Below the pieces are notes generated by a model. That model searched no databases, had not been told where the DNA came from, and saw only the letters and a list, made by a program, of their open reading frames with translations. From Triglochin maritima (Eukaryota > Streptophyta > Magnoliopsida > Alismatales > Juncaginaceae), in assembly GCA_963682175.1 (NCBI GenBank), contig OY821772.1, forward strand, positions 49,746,925 through 49,810,924: DNA of 64,000 nucleotides, given 5' to 3'. The translations under genes and the position numbers were made by a program. Position 1 is the first letter of the stretch, and each line of letters starts with the position of its first letter. This document shows, piece after piece, positions 36,701-48,444 of the stretch.

Positions 36701-39238
36701 TCGTCGTATAATATCCAGTCGTGTCATCTGACACATCAAAAAAATATAGAAATAATTTCATTTTTAATAGCAGAGGTTTTTTAGCGAAATTCGTGTGCTA
36801 TATATAGCCTTTGGTTTTTTGCTAAATAGGGAAACATCTAAAAATCTCTCTTCGGACGCATCAGTTTAACATTTTCGTCGTATAATATCCAGTCGTGTCG
36901 TCTGACACATCAAAAAACAAAGAAAAGTGCCATTTTCAAAAACTGGGGGTCTTTACAGAAATTCGTGTTCTATAGCCATTGGGTTTTTTTGCCAAAAATG
37001 GAAATATCTAAAAATCTCTTTTTGGATGCATCAGTTTAACATTTTCGTCGTATAATATCCAGTCATGTCATCTGATACACCAAAAAATATAGAAAAAGTG
37101 CCATTTTCAATAACTAAGGGTTTTACCGAAATTCGTGTGCTATATATAGCCTTCGGTTTTTTTGCTAACAAGAGAAATGTCTACAAATCTCTCTTCTAAC
37201 GCATCAGTTTAACATTTTCGTCGTACAATATCCAGTCGTGTCACACATCAAAAAATAAAGAAAAAGTGTCATTTTTAAAAACTGAGGGTTTTAGCGAAAT
37301 TCGTGTGCTATAGCCTTCGGTTTTTTTGCTAAAAAGAGAAATGTCTACAAATCTCTCTTCTAACGCATCAGTTTAAAATTTTCGTAGTAGAATATCCAGT
37401 CCTGTCATCTGACCGATCAAAACGTAAAGAAGACGTGTCATTTTTAAAAACTGATGGTTTTTACCAAAATTCGTGTGCTATATATTGCCATTGGTTTTTT
37501 TGCCAAAAATGGAAATATCTAAAAATCACTCTTCGGCCGCATCAGTTTAACATTTTCGTCGTATAATATCCGATCGTGTCATCTGACAGATCAAAAAATA
37601 AAGAAAAACTGCCATTTTTAAAAACTGAGGGTTTCTACCGAAATTCGTGTGCTATATGTATGGGTTTTTTTTGCCAAAAAGGGAAATATCTAAAAATCCC
37701 TTTTCGGACACATCAGTTTAACATTTTCGTCGTACAATATCCCGCCGTGTCATCTGACACATCAAAATTAATAAAAAAAAAGTGTCATTTTTAAAAACTG
37801 ATGGTTTTTACCGAAATTCGTCTGATAGAGCATTTGGTTTTTTGCGAAATAGGGAAATATCTAGAAATGTCTCTTAGGAAGCATCAGTTTTAAATTTTCG
37901 TCGTATAATATCCAATCGTGTCATCTGACCCATCAAAAAATAAAGAAATAGTGCCATTTTTAAAAACTGAGGGTTTTTACCGAAATTCGTGTGCTACAGC
38001 CTTTGGTTTTTTGCTAAATAGGGAAATATCTAAAAATCTCACTTCGGAAGAAGTACTAGTTTAACATTTTCGTCGTATAATATCCAGTCGTGTCATCTGA
38101 CACATCAAAAAAATATAGAAATAATTTCATTTTTAATAGCAGAGGTTTTTTAGCGAAATTCGTGTGCTATATATAGCCTTTGGTTTTTTGCTAAATAGGG
38201 AAACATCTAAAAATCTCTCTTCGGACGCATCAGTTTAACATTTTCGTCGTATAATATCCAGTCGTGTCGTCTGACACATCAAAAAACAAAGAAAAGTGCC
38301 ATTTTCAAAAACTGGGGGTCTTTACAGAAATTCGTGTTCTATAGCCATTGGGTTTTTTTGCCAAAAATGGAAATATCTAAAAATCTCTTTTTGGATGCAT
38401 CAGTTTAACATTTTCGTCGTATAATATCCAGTCATGTCATCTGACACACCAAAAAATATAGAAAAAGTGCCATTTTCAATAACTAAGGGTTTTACCGAAA
38501 TTCGTGTGCTATATATAGCCTTCGGTTTTTTTGCTAACAAGAGAAATGTCTACAAATCTCTCTTCTAACGCATCAGTTTAACATTTTCGTCGTACAATAT
38601 CCAGTCGTGTCACACATCAAAAAATAAAGAAAAAGTGTCATTTTTAAAAACTGAGGGTTTTAGCGAAATTCGTGTGCTATAGCCTTCGGTTTTTTTGCTA
38701 AAAAGAGAAATGTCTACAAATCTCTCTTCTAACGCATCAGTTTAAAATTTTCGTAGTAGAATATCCAGTCCTGTCATCTGACCGATCAAAACGTAAAGAA
38801 GACGTGTCATTTTTAAAAACTGATGGTTTTTACCAAAATTCGTGTGCTATATATTGCCATTGGTTTTTTTGCCAAAAATGGAAATATCTAAAAATCACTC
38901 TTCGGCCGCATCAGTTTAACATTTTCGTCGTATAATATCCGATCGTGTCATCTGACAGATCAAAAAATAAAGAAAAACTGCCATTTTTAAAAACTGAGGG
39001 TTTCTACCGAAATTCGTGTGCTATATGTATGGGTTTTTTTTGCCAAAAAGGGAAATATCTAAAAATCCCTTTTCGGACACATCAGTTTAACATTTTCGTC
39101 GTACAATATCCCGCCGTGTCATCTGACACATCAAAATTAATAAAAAAAAAGTGTCATTTTTAAAAACTGATGGTTTTTACCGAAATTCGTGTGATAGAGC
39201 ATTTGGTTTTTTGCGAAATAGGGAAATATCTAGAAATG
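33763..39238 (+). repeat. Octamer units 9-12, TA-expanded
   Basis: Four consecutive units of exactly 1,369 bp. Each has GCTATATATAGCCTTCGG at the start of E (about 34,400, 35,771, 37,140 and 38,508) where other units have GCTATAGCCTTCGG. The extra TATA explains most of the longer period. Units 10-12 share GACAGATC in G; units 10 and 11 share CTGATACACC in D. This is a clear locally amplified haplotype. Confidence 0.92.
34401..34415. repeat. GC(TA)nGC palindrome of variable length (example)
   Basis: Most monomers contain GCTATAGC. The number of TA steps varies while the palindrome is kept: GCTAGC (15,090), GCTATAGC (common), GCTATATAGC (15,426) and GCTATATATAGC (23,141 and here). Left-arm monomers show the same set. 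Dinucleotide slippage at the centre of a palindrome is the simplest cause. Confidence 0.7.
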
Positions 39239-41969
39239 TCTCTTAGGAAGCATCAGTTTTAAATTTTCGTCGTATAATATCCAATCGTGTCATCTGACCC
39301 ATCAAAAAATAAAGAAATAGTGCCATTTTTAAAAACTGAGGGTTTTTACCGAAATTCGTGTGCTACAGCCTTTGGTTTTTTGCTAAATAGGGAAATATCT
39401 AAAAATCTCACTTCGGAAGAAGTACTAGTTTAACATTTTCGTCGTATAATATCCAGTCGTGTCATCTGACACATCAAAAAAAAATAGAAATAATTTCATT
39501 TTTAATAGCAGAGGTTTTTTAGCGAAATTCGTGTGCTATATATAGCCTTTGGTTTTTTGCTAAATAGGGAAACATCTAAAAATCTCTCTTCGGACGCATC
39601 AGTTTAACATTTTCGTCGTATAATATCCAGTCGTGTCGTCTGACACATCAAAAAACAAAGAAAAGTGCCATTTTCAAAAACTGGGGGTCTTTACAGAAAT
39701 TCGTGTTCTATAGCCATTGGGTTTTTTTGCCAAAAATGGAAATATCTAAAAATCTCTTTTTGGATGCATCAGTTTAACATTTTCGTCGTATAATATCCAG
39801 TCATGTCATCTGACACACCAAAAAATATAGAAAAAAGTGCCATTTTCAATAACTAAGGGTTTTACCGAAATTCGTGTGCTATAGCCTTCGGTTTTTTTGC
39901 TAACAAGAGAAATGTCTACAAATCTCTCTTCTAACGCATCAGTTTAACATTTTCGTCGTACAATATCCAGTCGTGTCACACATCAAAAAATAAAGAAAAA
40001 GTGTCATTTTTAAAAACTGAGGGTTTTAGCGAAATTCGTGTGCTATAGCCTTCGGTTTTTTTGCTAAAAAGAGAAATGTCTACAAATCTCTCTTCTAACG
40101 CATCAGTTTAAAATCTTCGTAGTAGAATATCCAGTCCTGTCATCTGACCGATCAAAACGTAAAGAAGACGTGTCATTTTTAAAAACTGATGGTTTTTACC
40201 AAAATTCGTGTGCTATATATTGCCATTGGTTTTTTTGCCAAAAATGGAAATATCTAAAAATCACTCTTCGGCCGCATCAGTTTAACATTTTCGTCGTATA
40301 ATATCCGATCGTGTCATCTGACACATCAAAAAATAAAGAAAAACTGCCATTTTTAAAAACTGAGGGTTTCTACCGAAATTCGTGTGCTATATGTATGGGT
40401 TTTTTTTGCCAAAAAGGGAAATATCTAAAAATCCCTTTTCGGACGCATCAGTTTAACATTTTCGTCGTACAATATCCCGCCGTGTCATCTGACACATCAA
40501 AATTAATAAAAAAAAAGTGTCATTTTTAAAAACTGATGGTTTTTACCGAAATTCGTGTGATAGAGCATTTGGTTTTTTGCGAAATAGGGAAATATCTAGA
40601 CTTGTCTCTTAGGAAGCATCAGTTTTAAATTTTCGTCGTATAATATCCAATCGTGTCATCTGACCCATCAAAAAATAAAGAAATAGTGTCATTTTTAAAA
40701 ACTGAGGGTTTTTACCGAAATTCGTGTGCTACAGCCTTTGGTTTTTTGCTAAATAGGGAAATATCTAAAAATCTCACTTCGGAAGAAGTACTAGTTTAAC
40801 ATTTTCGTCGTATAATATCCAGTCGTGTCATCTGACACATCAAAAAAATATAGAAATAATTTCATTTTTAATAGCAGAGGTTTTTTAGCGAAATTCGTGT
40901 GCTATATATAGCCTTTGGTTTTTTGCTAAATAGGGAAACATCTAAAAATCTCTCTTCGGACGCATCAGTTTAACATTTTCGTCGTATAATATCCAGTCGT
41001 GTCGTCTGACACATCAAAAAACAAAGAAAAGTGCCATTTTCAAAAACTGGGGGTCTTTACAGAAATTCGTGTTCTATAGCCATTGGGTTTTTTTGCCAAA
41101 AATGGAAATATCTAAAAATCTCTTTTTGGATGCATCAGTTTAACATTTTCGTCGTATAATATCCAGTCATGTCATCTGACACACCAAAAAATATAGAAAA
41201 AGTGCCATTTTCAATAACTAAGGGTTTTACCGAAATTCGTGTGCTATAGCCTTCGGTTTTTTTGCTAACAAGAGAAATGTCTACAAATCTCTCTTCTAAC
41301 GCATCAGTTTAACATTTTCGTCGTACAATATCCAGTCGTGTCACACATCAAAAAATAAAGAAAAAGTGTCATTTTTAAAAACTGAGGGTTTTAGCGAAAT
41401 TCGTGTGCTATAGCCTTCGGTTTTTTTGCTAAAAAGAGAAATGTCTACAAATCTCTCTTCTAACGCATCAGTTTAAAATTTTCGTAGTAGAATATCCAGT
41501 CCTGTCATCTGACCGATCAAAACGTAAAGAAGACGTGTCATTTTTAAAAACTGATGGTTTTTACCAAAATTCGTGTGCTATATATTGCCATTGGTTTTTT
41601 TGCCAAAAATGGAAATATCTAAAAATCACTCTTCGGCCGCATCAGTTTAACATTTTCGTCGTATAATATCCGATCGTGTCATCTGACAGATCAAAAAATA
41701 AAGAAAAACTGCCATTTTTAAAAACTGAGGGTTTCTACCGAAATTCGTGTGCTATATGTATGGGTTTTTTTTGCCAAAAAGGGAAATATCTAAAAATCCC
41801 TTTTCGGACACATCAGTTTAACATTTTCGTCGTACAATATCCCGCCGTGTCATCTGACACATCAAAATTAATAAAAAAAAAGTGTCATTTTTAAAAACTG
41901 ATGGTTTTTACCGAAATTCGTGTGATAGAGCATTTGGTTTTTTGCGAAATAGGGAAATATCTAGAAATG
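39239..41969 (+). repeat. Octamer units 13-14
   Basis: Unit 13 (1,366 bp) resembles units 2-8 (GGACGCATC in H, GACACATC in G, six A in D) although it sits among later-type units. It also has the single variant AAAAAAAATAGAAATAA in B (39,476). Unit 14 (1,365 bp) begins with A carrying TAGACTTGTCTC (40,597), a private change, and has GACAGATC in G. Confidence 0.86.
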
Positions 41970-43841
41970 TCTCTTAGGAAGCATCAGTTTTAAATTTTCG
42001 TCGTATAATATCCAATCGTGTCATCTGACCCATCAAAAAATAAAGAAATAGTGTCATTTTTAAAAACTGAGGGTTTTTACCGAAATTCGTGTGCTACAGC
42101 CTTTGGTTTTTTGCTAAATAGGGAAATATCTAAAAATCTCACTTCGGAAGAAGTACTAGTTTAACATTTTCGTCGTATAATATCCAGTCGTGTCATCTGA
42201 CACATCAAAAAAATATAGAAATAATTTCATTTTTAATAGCAGAGGTTTTTTAGCGAAATTCGTGTGCTATATATAGCCTTTGGTTTTTTGCTAAATAGGG
42301 AAACATCTAAAAATCTCTCTTCGGACGCATCAGTTTAACATTTTCGTCGTATAATATCCAGTCGTGTCGTCTGACACATCAAAAAACAAAGAAAAGTGCC
42401 ATTTTCAAAAACTGGGGGTCTTTACAGAAATTCGTGTTCTATAGCCATTGGGTTTTTTTGCCAAAAATGGAAATATCTAAAAATCTCTTTTTGGATGCAT
42501 CAGTTTAACATTTTCGTCGTATAATATCCAGTCATGTCATCTGACACACCAAAAAATATAGAAAAAGTGCCATTTTCAATAACTAAGGGTTTTACCGAAA
42601 TTCGTGTGCTATAGCCTTCGGGTTTTTTGCTAACAAGAGAAATGTCTACAAATCTCTCTTCTAACGCATCAGTTTAACATTTTCGTCGTACAATATCCAG
42701 TCGTGTCACACATCAAAAAATAAAGAAAAAGTGTCATTTTTAAAAACTGAGGGTTTTAGCGAAATTCGTGTGCTATAGCCTTCGGTTTTTTTGCTAAAAA
42801 GAGAAATGTCTACAAATCTCTCTTCTAACGCATCAGTTTAAAATTTTCGTAGTAGAATATCCAGTCCTGTCATCTGACCGATCAAAACGTAAAGAAGACG
42901 TGTCATTTTTAAAAACTGATGGTTTTTACCAAAATTCGTGTGCTATATATTGCCATTGGTTTTTTTGCCAAAAATGGAAATATCTAAAAATCTCTTTTTG
43001 GATGCATCAGTTTAACATTTTCGTCGTATAATATCCAGTCATGTCATCTGACACACCAAAAAATATAGAAAAAGTGCCATTTTCAATAACTAAGGGTTTT
43101 ACCGAAATTCGTGTGCTATAGCCTTCGGTTTTTTTGCTAACAAGAGAAATGTCTACAAATCTCTCTTCTAACGCATCAGTTTAACATTTTCGTCGTACAA
43201 TATCCAGTCGTGTCACACATCAAAAAATAAAGAAAAAGTGTCATTTTTAAAAACTGAGGGTTTTAGCGAAATTCGTGTGCTATAGCCTTCGGTTTTTTTG
43301 CTAAAAAGAGAAATGTCTACAAATCTCTCTTCTAACGCATCAGTTTAAAATTTTCGTAGTAGAATATCCAGTCCTGTCATCTGACCGATCAAAACGTAAA
43401 GAAGACGTGTCATTTTTAAAAACTGATGGTTTTTACCAAAATTCGTGTGCTATATATTGCCATTGGTTTTTTTGCCAAAAATGGAAATATCTAAAAATCA
43501 CTCTTCGGCCGCATCAGTTTAACATTTTCGTCATATAATATCCGATCGTGTCATCTGACACATCAAAAAATAAAGAAAAACTGCCATTTTTAAAAACTGA
43601 GGGTTTCTACCGAAATTCGTGTGCTATATGTATGGGTTTTTTTTGCCAAAAAGGGAAATATCTAAAAATCCCTTTTCGGACACATCAGTTTAACATTTTC
43701 GTCGTACAATATCCCGCCGTATCATCTGACACATCAAAATTAATAAAAAAAAAGTGTCATTTTTAAAAACTGATGGTTTTTACCGAAATTCGTGTGATAG
43801 AGCATTTGGTTTTTTGCGAAATAGGGAAATATCTAGAAATG
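41970..43841 (+). repeat. Octamer-array unit 15, 11-mer variant
   Basis: An 1,872-bp unit with the order A B C D E F D E F G H. After the first F, the sequence at 42,978 re-enters D (AAATCTCTTTTTGGATGC at 42,988; first at 42,481; offset 507 bp) instead of going to G. It has private changes TTCGGGTTTTTTGC in E (about 42,619), TTTCGTCATATAAT before G's CCGATC (43,528) and CCGCCGTATCATC in H (43,714). Confidence 0.93.
42978..43484 (+). repeat. Inserted D-E-F triplet, unit 15
   Basis: This is the second copy of the 507-bp D-E-F trimer directly following 42,471-42,977. The junction monomer pairs an F end (TATATATTGCCATTGG) with a D start (CTTTTTGGATGC). F and C both lead into similar GCCAAAAATGGAAATATC text, so the crossover point cannot be placed more finely. 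Confidence 0.9.
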
Positions 43842-45206
43842 TCTCTTAGGAAGCATCAGTTTTAAATTTTCGTCGTATAATATCCAATCGTGTCATCTGA
43901 CCCATCAAAAAATAAACAAATAGTGTCATTTTTAAAAACTGAGGGTTTTTACCGAAATTCGTGTGCTACAGCCTTTGGTTTTTTGCTAAATAGGGAAATA
44001 TCTAAAAATCTCACTTCGGAAGAAGTACTAGTTTAACATTTTCGTCGTATAATATCCAGTCGTGTCATCTGACACATCAAAAAAATATAGAAATAATTTC
44101 ATTTTTAATAGCAGAGGTTTTTTAGCGAAATTCGTGTGCTATATATAGCCTTTGGTTTTTTGCTAAATAGGGAAACATCTAAAAATCTCTCTTCGGACGC
44201 ATCAGTTTAACATTTTCGTCGTATAATATCCAGTCGTGTCGTCTGACACATCAAAAAACAAAGAAAAGTGCCATTTTCAAAAACTGGGGGTCTTTACAGA
44301 AATTCGTGTTCTATAGCCATTGGGTTTTTTTGCCAAAAATGGAAATATCTAAAAATCTCTTTTTGGATGCATCAGTTTAACATTTTCGTCGTATAATATC
44401 CAGTCATGTCATCTGACACACCAAAAAATATAGAAAAAGTGCCATTTTCAATAACTAAGGGTTTTACCGAAATTCGTGTGCTATAGCCTTCGGTTTTTTT
44501 GCTAACAAGAGAAATGTCTACAAATCTCTCTTCTAACGCATCAGTTTAACATTTTCGTCGTACAATATCCAGTCGTGTCACACATCAAAAAATAAAGAAA
44601 AAGTGTCATTTTTAAAAACTGAGGGTTTTAGCGAAATTCGTGTGCTATAGCCTTCGGTTTTTTTGCTAAAAAGAGAAATGTCTACAAATCTCTCTTCTAA
44701 CGCATCAGTTTAAAATTTTCGTAGTAGAATATCCAGTCCTGTCATCTGACCGATCAAAACGTAAAGAAGACGTGTCATTTTTAAAAACTGATGGTTTTTA
44801 CCAAAATTCGTGTGCTATATATTGCCATTGGTTTTTTTGCCAAAAATGGAAATATCTAAAAATCACTCTTCGGCCGCATCAGTTTAACATTTTCGTCGTA
44901 TAATATCCGATCGTGTCATCTGACAGATCAAAAAATAAAGAAAAACTGCCATTTTTAAAAACTGAGGGTTTCTACCGAAATTCGTGTGCTATATGTATGG
45001 GTTTTTTTTGCCAAAAAGGGAAATATCTAAAAATCCCTTTTCGGACACATCAGTTTAACATTTTCGTCGTACAATATCCCGCCGTGTCATCTGACACATC
45101 AAAATTAATAAAAAAAAAGTGTCATTTTTAAAAACTGATGGTTTTTACCGAAATTCGTGTGATAGAGCATTTGGTTTTTTGCGAAATAGGGAAATATCTA
45201 GAAATG
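43842..45206 (+). repeat. Octamer unit 16
   Basis: A 1,365-bp eight-monomer unit between the two 11-mers. It shares AAACAAATAGTG in A with unit 18 (43,913 and 47,151) and GACAGATC in G with unit 14, in line with a 3,237-bp block duplication. Confidence 0.88.
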
Positions 45207-47078
45207 TCTCTTAGGAAGCATCAGTTTTAAATTTTCGTCGTATAATATCCAATCGTGTCATCTGACCCATCAAAAAATAAAGAAATAGTGCCATTTTTAA
45301 AAACTGAGGGTTTTTACCGAAATTCGTGTGCTACAGCCTTTGGTTTTTTGCTAAATAGGGAAATATCTAAAAATCTCACTTCGGAAGAAGTACTAGTTTA
45401 ACATTTTCGTCGTATAATATCCAGTCGTGTCATCTGACACATCAAAAAAATATAGAAATAATTTCATTTTTAATAGCAGAGGTTTTTTAGCGAAATTCGT
45501 GTGCTATATATAGCCTTTGGTTTTTTGCTAAATAGGGAAACATCTAAAAATCTCTCTTCGGACGCATCAGTTTAACATTTTCGTCGTATAATATCCAGTC
45601 GTGTCGTCTGACACATCAAAAAACAAAGAAAAGTGCCATTTTCAAAAACTGGGGGTCTTTACAGAAATTCGTGTTCTATAGCCATTGGGTTTTTTTGCCA
45701 AAAATGGAAATATCTAAAAATCTCTTTTTGGATGCATCAGTTTAACATTTTCGTCGTATAATATCCAGTCATGTCATCTGACACACCAAAAAATATAGAA
45801 AAAGTGCCATTTTCAATAACTAAGGGTTTTACCGAAATTCGTGTGCTATAGCCTTCGGGTTTTTTGCTAACAAGAGAAATGTCTACAAATCTCTCTTCTA
45901 ACGCATCAGTTTAACATTTTCGTCGTACAATATCCAGTCGTGTCACACATCAAAAAATAAAGAAAAAGTGTCATTTTTAAAAACTGAGGGTTTTAGCGAA
46001 ATTCGTGTGCTATAGCCTTCGGTTTTTTTGCTAAAAAGAGAAATGTCTACAAATCTCTCTTCTAACGCATCAGTTTAAAATTTTCGTAGTAGAATATCCA
46101 GTCCTGTCATCTGACCGATCAAAACGTAAAGAAGACGTGTCATTTTTAAAAACTGATGGTTTTTACCAAAATTCGTGTGCTATATATTGCCATTGGTTTT
46201 TTTGCCAAAAATGGAAATATCTAAAAATCTCTTTTTGGATGCATCAGTTTAACATTTTCGTCGTATAATATCCAGTCATGTCATCTGACACACCAAAAAA
46301 TATAGAAAAAGTGCCATTTTCAATAACTAAGGGTTTTACCGAAATTCGTGTGCTATAGCCTTCGGTTTTTTTGCTAACAAGAGAAATGTCTACAAATCTC
46401 TCTTCTAACGCATCAGTTTAACATTTTCGTCGTACAATATCCAGTCGTGTCACACATCAAAAAATAAAGAAAAAGTGTCATTTTTAAAAACTGAGGGTTT
46501 TAGCGAAATTCGTGTGCTATAGCCTTCGGTTTTTTTGCTAAAAAGAGAAATGTCTACAAATCTCTCTTCTAACGCATCAGTTTAAAATTTTCGTAGTAGA
46601 ATATCCAGTCCTGTCATCTGACCGATCAAAACGTAAAGAAGACGTGTCATTTTTAAAAACTGATGGTTTTTACCAAAATTCGTGTGCTATATATTGCCAT
46701 TGGTTTTTTTGCCAAAAATGGAAATATCTAAAAATCACTCTTCGGCCGCATCAGTTTAACATTTTCGTCATATAATATCCGATCGTGTCATCTGACACAT
46801 CAAAAAATAAAGAAAAACTGCCATTTTTAAAAACTGAGGGTTTCTACCGAAATTCGTGTGCTATATGTATGGGTTTTTTTTGCCAAAAAGGGAAATATCT
46901 AAAAATCCCTTTTCGGACACATCAGTTTAACATTTTCGTCGTACAATATCCCGCCGTATCATCTGACACATCAAAATTAATAAAAAAAAAGTGTCATTTT
47001 TAAAAACTGATGGTTTTTACCGAAATTCGTGTGATAGAGCATTTGGTTTTTTGCGAAATAGGGAAATATCTAGAAATG
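45207..47078 (+). repeat. Octamer-array unit 17, 11-mer variant
   Basis: The second 1,872-bp unit with D-E-F doubled. It carries the same private changes as unit 15, each 3,237-3,238 bp later: TTCGGGTTTTTTGC (about 45,856), TTTCGTCATATAAT (about 46,766) and CCGCCGTATCATC (about 46,951). It is a copy of unit 15, not an independent trimer duplication. Confidence 0.93.
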
Positions 47079-48444
47079 TCTCTTAGGAAGCATCAGTTTT
47101 AAATTTTCGTCGTATAATATCCAATCGTGTCATCTGACCCATCAAAAAATAAACAAATAGTGCCATTTTTAAAAACTGAGGGTTTTTACCGAAATTCGTG
47201 TGCTACAGCCTTTGGTTTTTTGCTAAATAGGGAAATATCTAAAAATCTCACTTCGGAAGAAGTACTAGTTTAACATTTTCGTCGTATAATATCCAGTCGT
47301 GTCATCTGACACATCAAAAAAATATAGAAATAATTTCATTTTTAATAGCAGAGGTTTTTTAGCGAAATTCGTGTGCTATATATAGCCTTTGGTTTTTTGC
47401 TAAATAGGGAAACATCTAAAAATCTCTCTTCGGACGCATCAGTTTAACATTTTCGTCGTATAATATCCAGTCGTGTCGTCTGACACATCAAAAAACAAAG
47501 AAAAGTGCCATTTTCAAAAACTGGGGGTCTTTACAGAAATTCGTGTTCTATAGCCATTGGGTTTTTTTGCCAAAAATGGAAATATCTAAAAATCTCTTTT
47601 TGGATGCATCAGTTTAACATTTTCGTCGTATAATATCCAGTCATGTCATCTGACACACCAAAAAATATAGAAAAAGTGCCATTTTCAATAACTAAGGGTT
47701 TTACCGAAATTCGTGTGCTATAGCCTTCGGTTTTTTTGCTAACAAGAGAAATGTCTACAAATCTCTCTTCTAACGCATCAGTTTAACATTTTCGTCGTAC
47801 AATATCCAGTCGTGTCACACATCAAAAAATAAAGAAAAAGTGTCATTTTTAAAAACTGAGGGTTTTAGCGAAATTCGTGTGCTATAGCCTTCGGTTTTTT
47901 TGCTAAAAAGAGAAATGTCTACAAATCTCTCTTCTAACGCATCAGTTTAAAATTTTCGTAGTAGAATATCCAGTCCTGTCATCTGACCGATCAAAACGTA
48001 AAGAAGACGTGTCATTTTTAAAAACTGATGGTTTTTACCAAAATTCGTGTGCTATATATTGCCATTGGTTTTTTTTGCCAAAAATGGAAATATCTAAAAA
48101 TCACTCTTCGGCCGCATCAGTTTAACATTTTCGTCGTATAATATCCGATCGTGTCATCTGACACATCAAAAAATAAAGAAAAACTGCCATTTTTAAAAAC
48201 TGAGGGTTTCTACCGAAATTCGTGTGCTATATGTATGGGTTTTTTTTGCCAAAAAGGGAAATATCTAAAAATCCCTTTTCGGACGCATCAGTTTAACATT
48301 TTCGTCGTACAATATCCCGCCGTGTCATCTGACACATCAAAATTAATAAAAAAAAAGTGTCATTTTTAAAAACTGATGGTTTTTACCGAAATTCGTGTGA
48401 TAGAGCATTTGGTTTTTTGCGAAATAGGGAAATATCTAGAAATG
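47079..48444 (+). repeat. Octamer unit 18
   Basis: The last complete unit, 1,366 bp. H has GGACGCATC, the form of units 1-7 and 13 rather than of its immediate neighbours. Its F-G link has one extra T (TTGGTTTTTTTTGCC, about 48,066). Confidence 0.88.

Noticed and set aside
23917..48369. Repeated 72-residue frame at every octamer unit
   Set aside because: Its recurrence follows the HOR period and it spans the end of G through H. It changes with any non-coding variant (for example GACACATC to GACAGATC), and starts at GTG inside the dyad motif. It is a by-product of the repeat.
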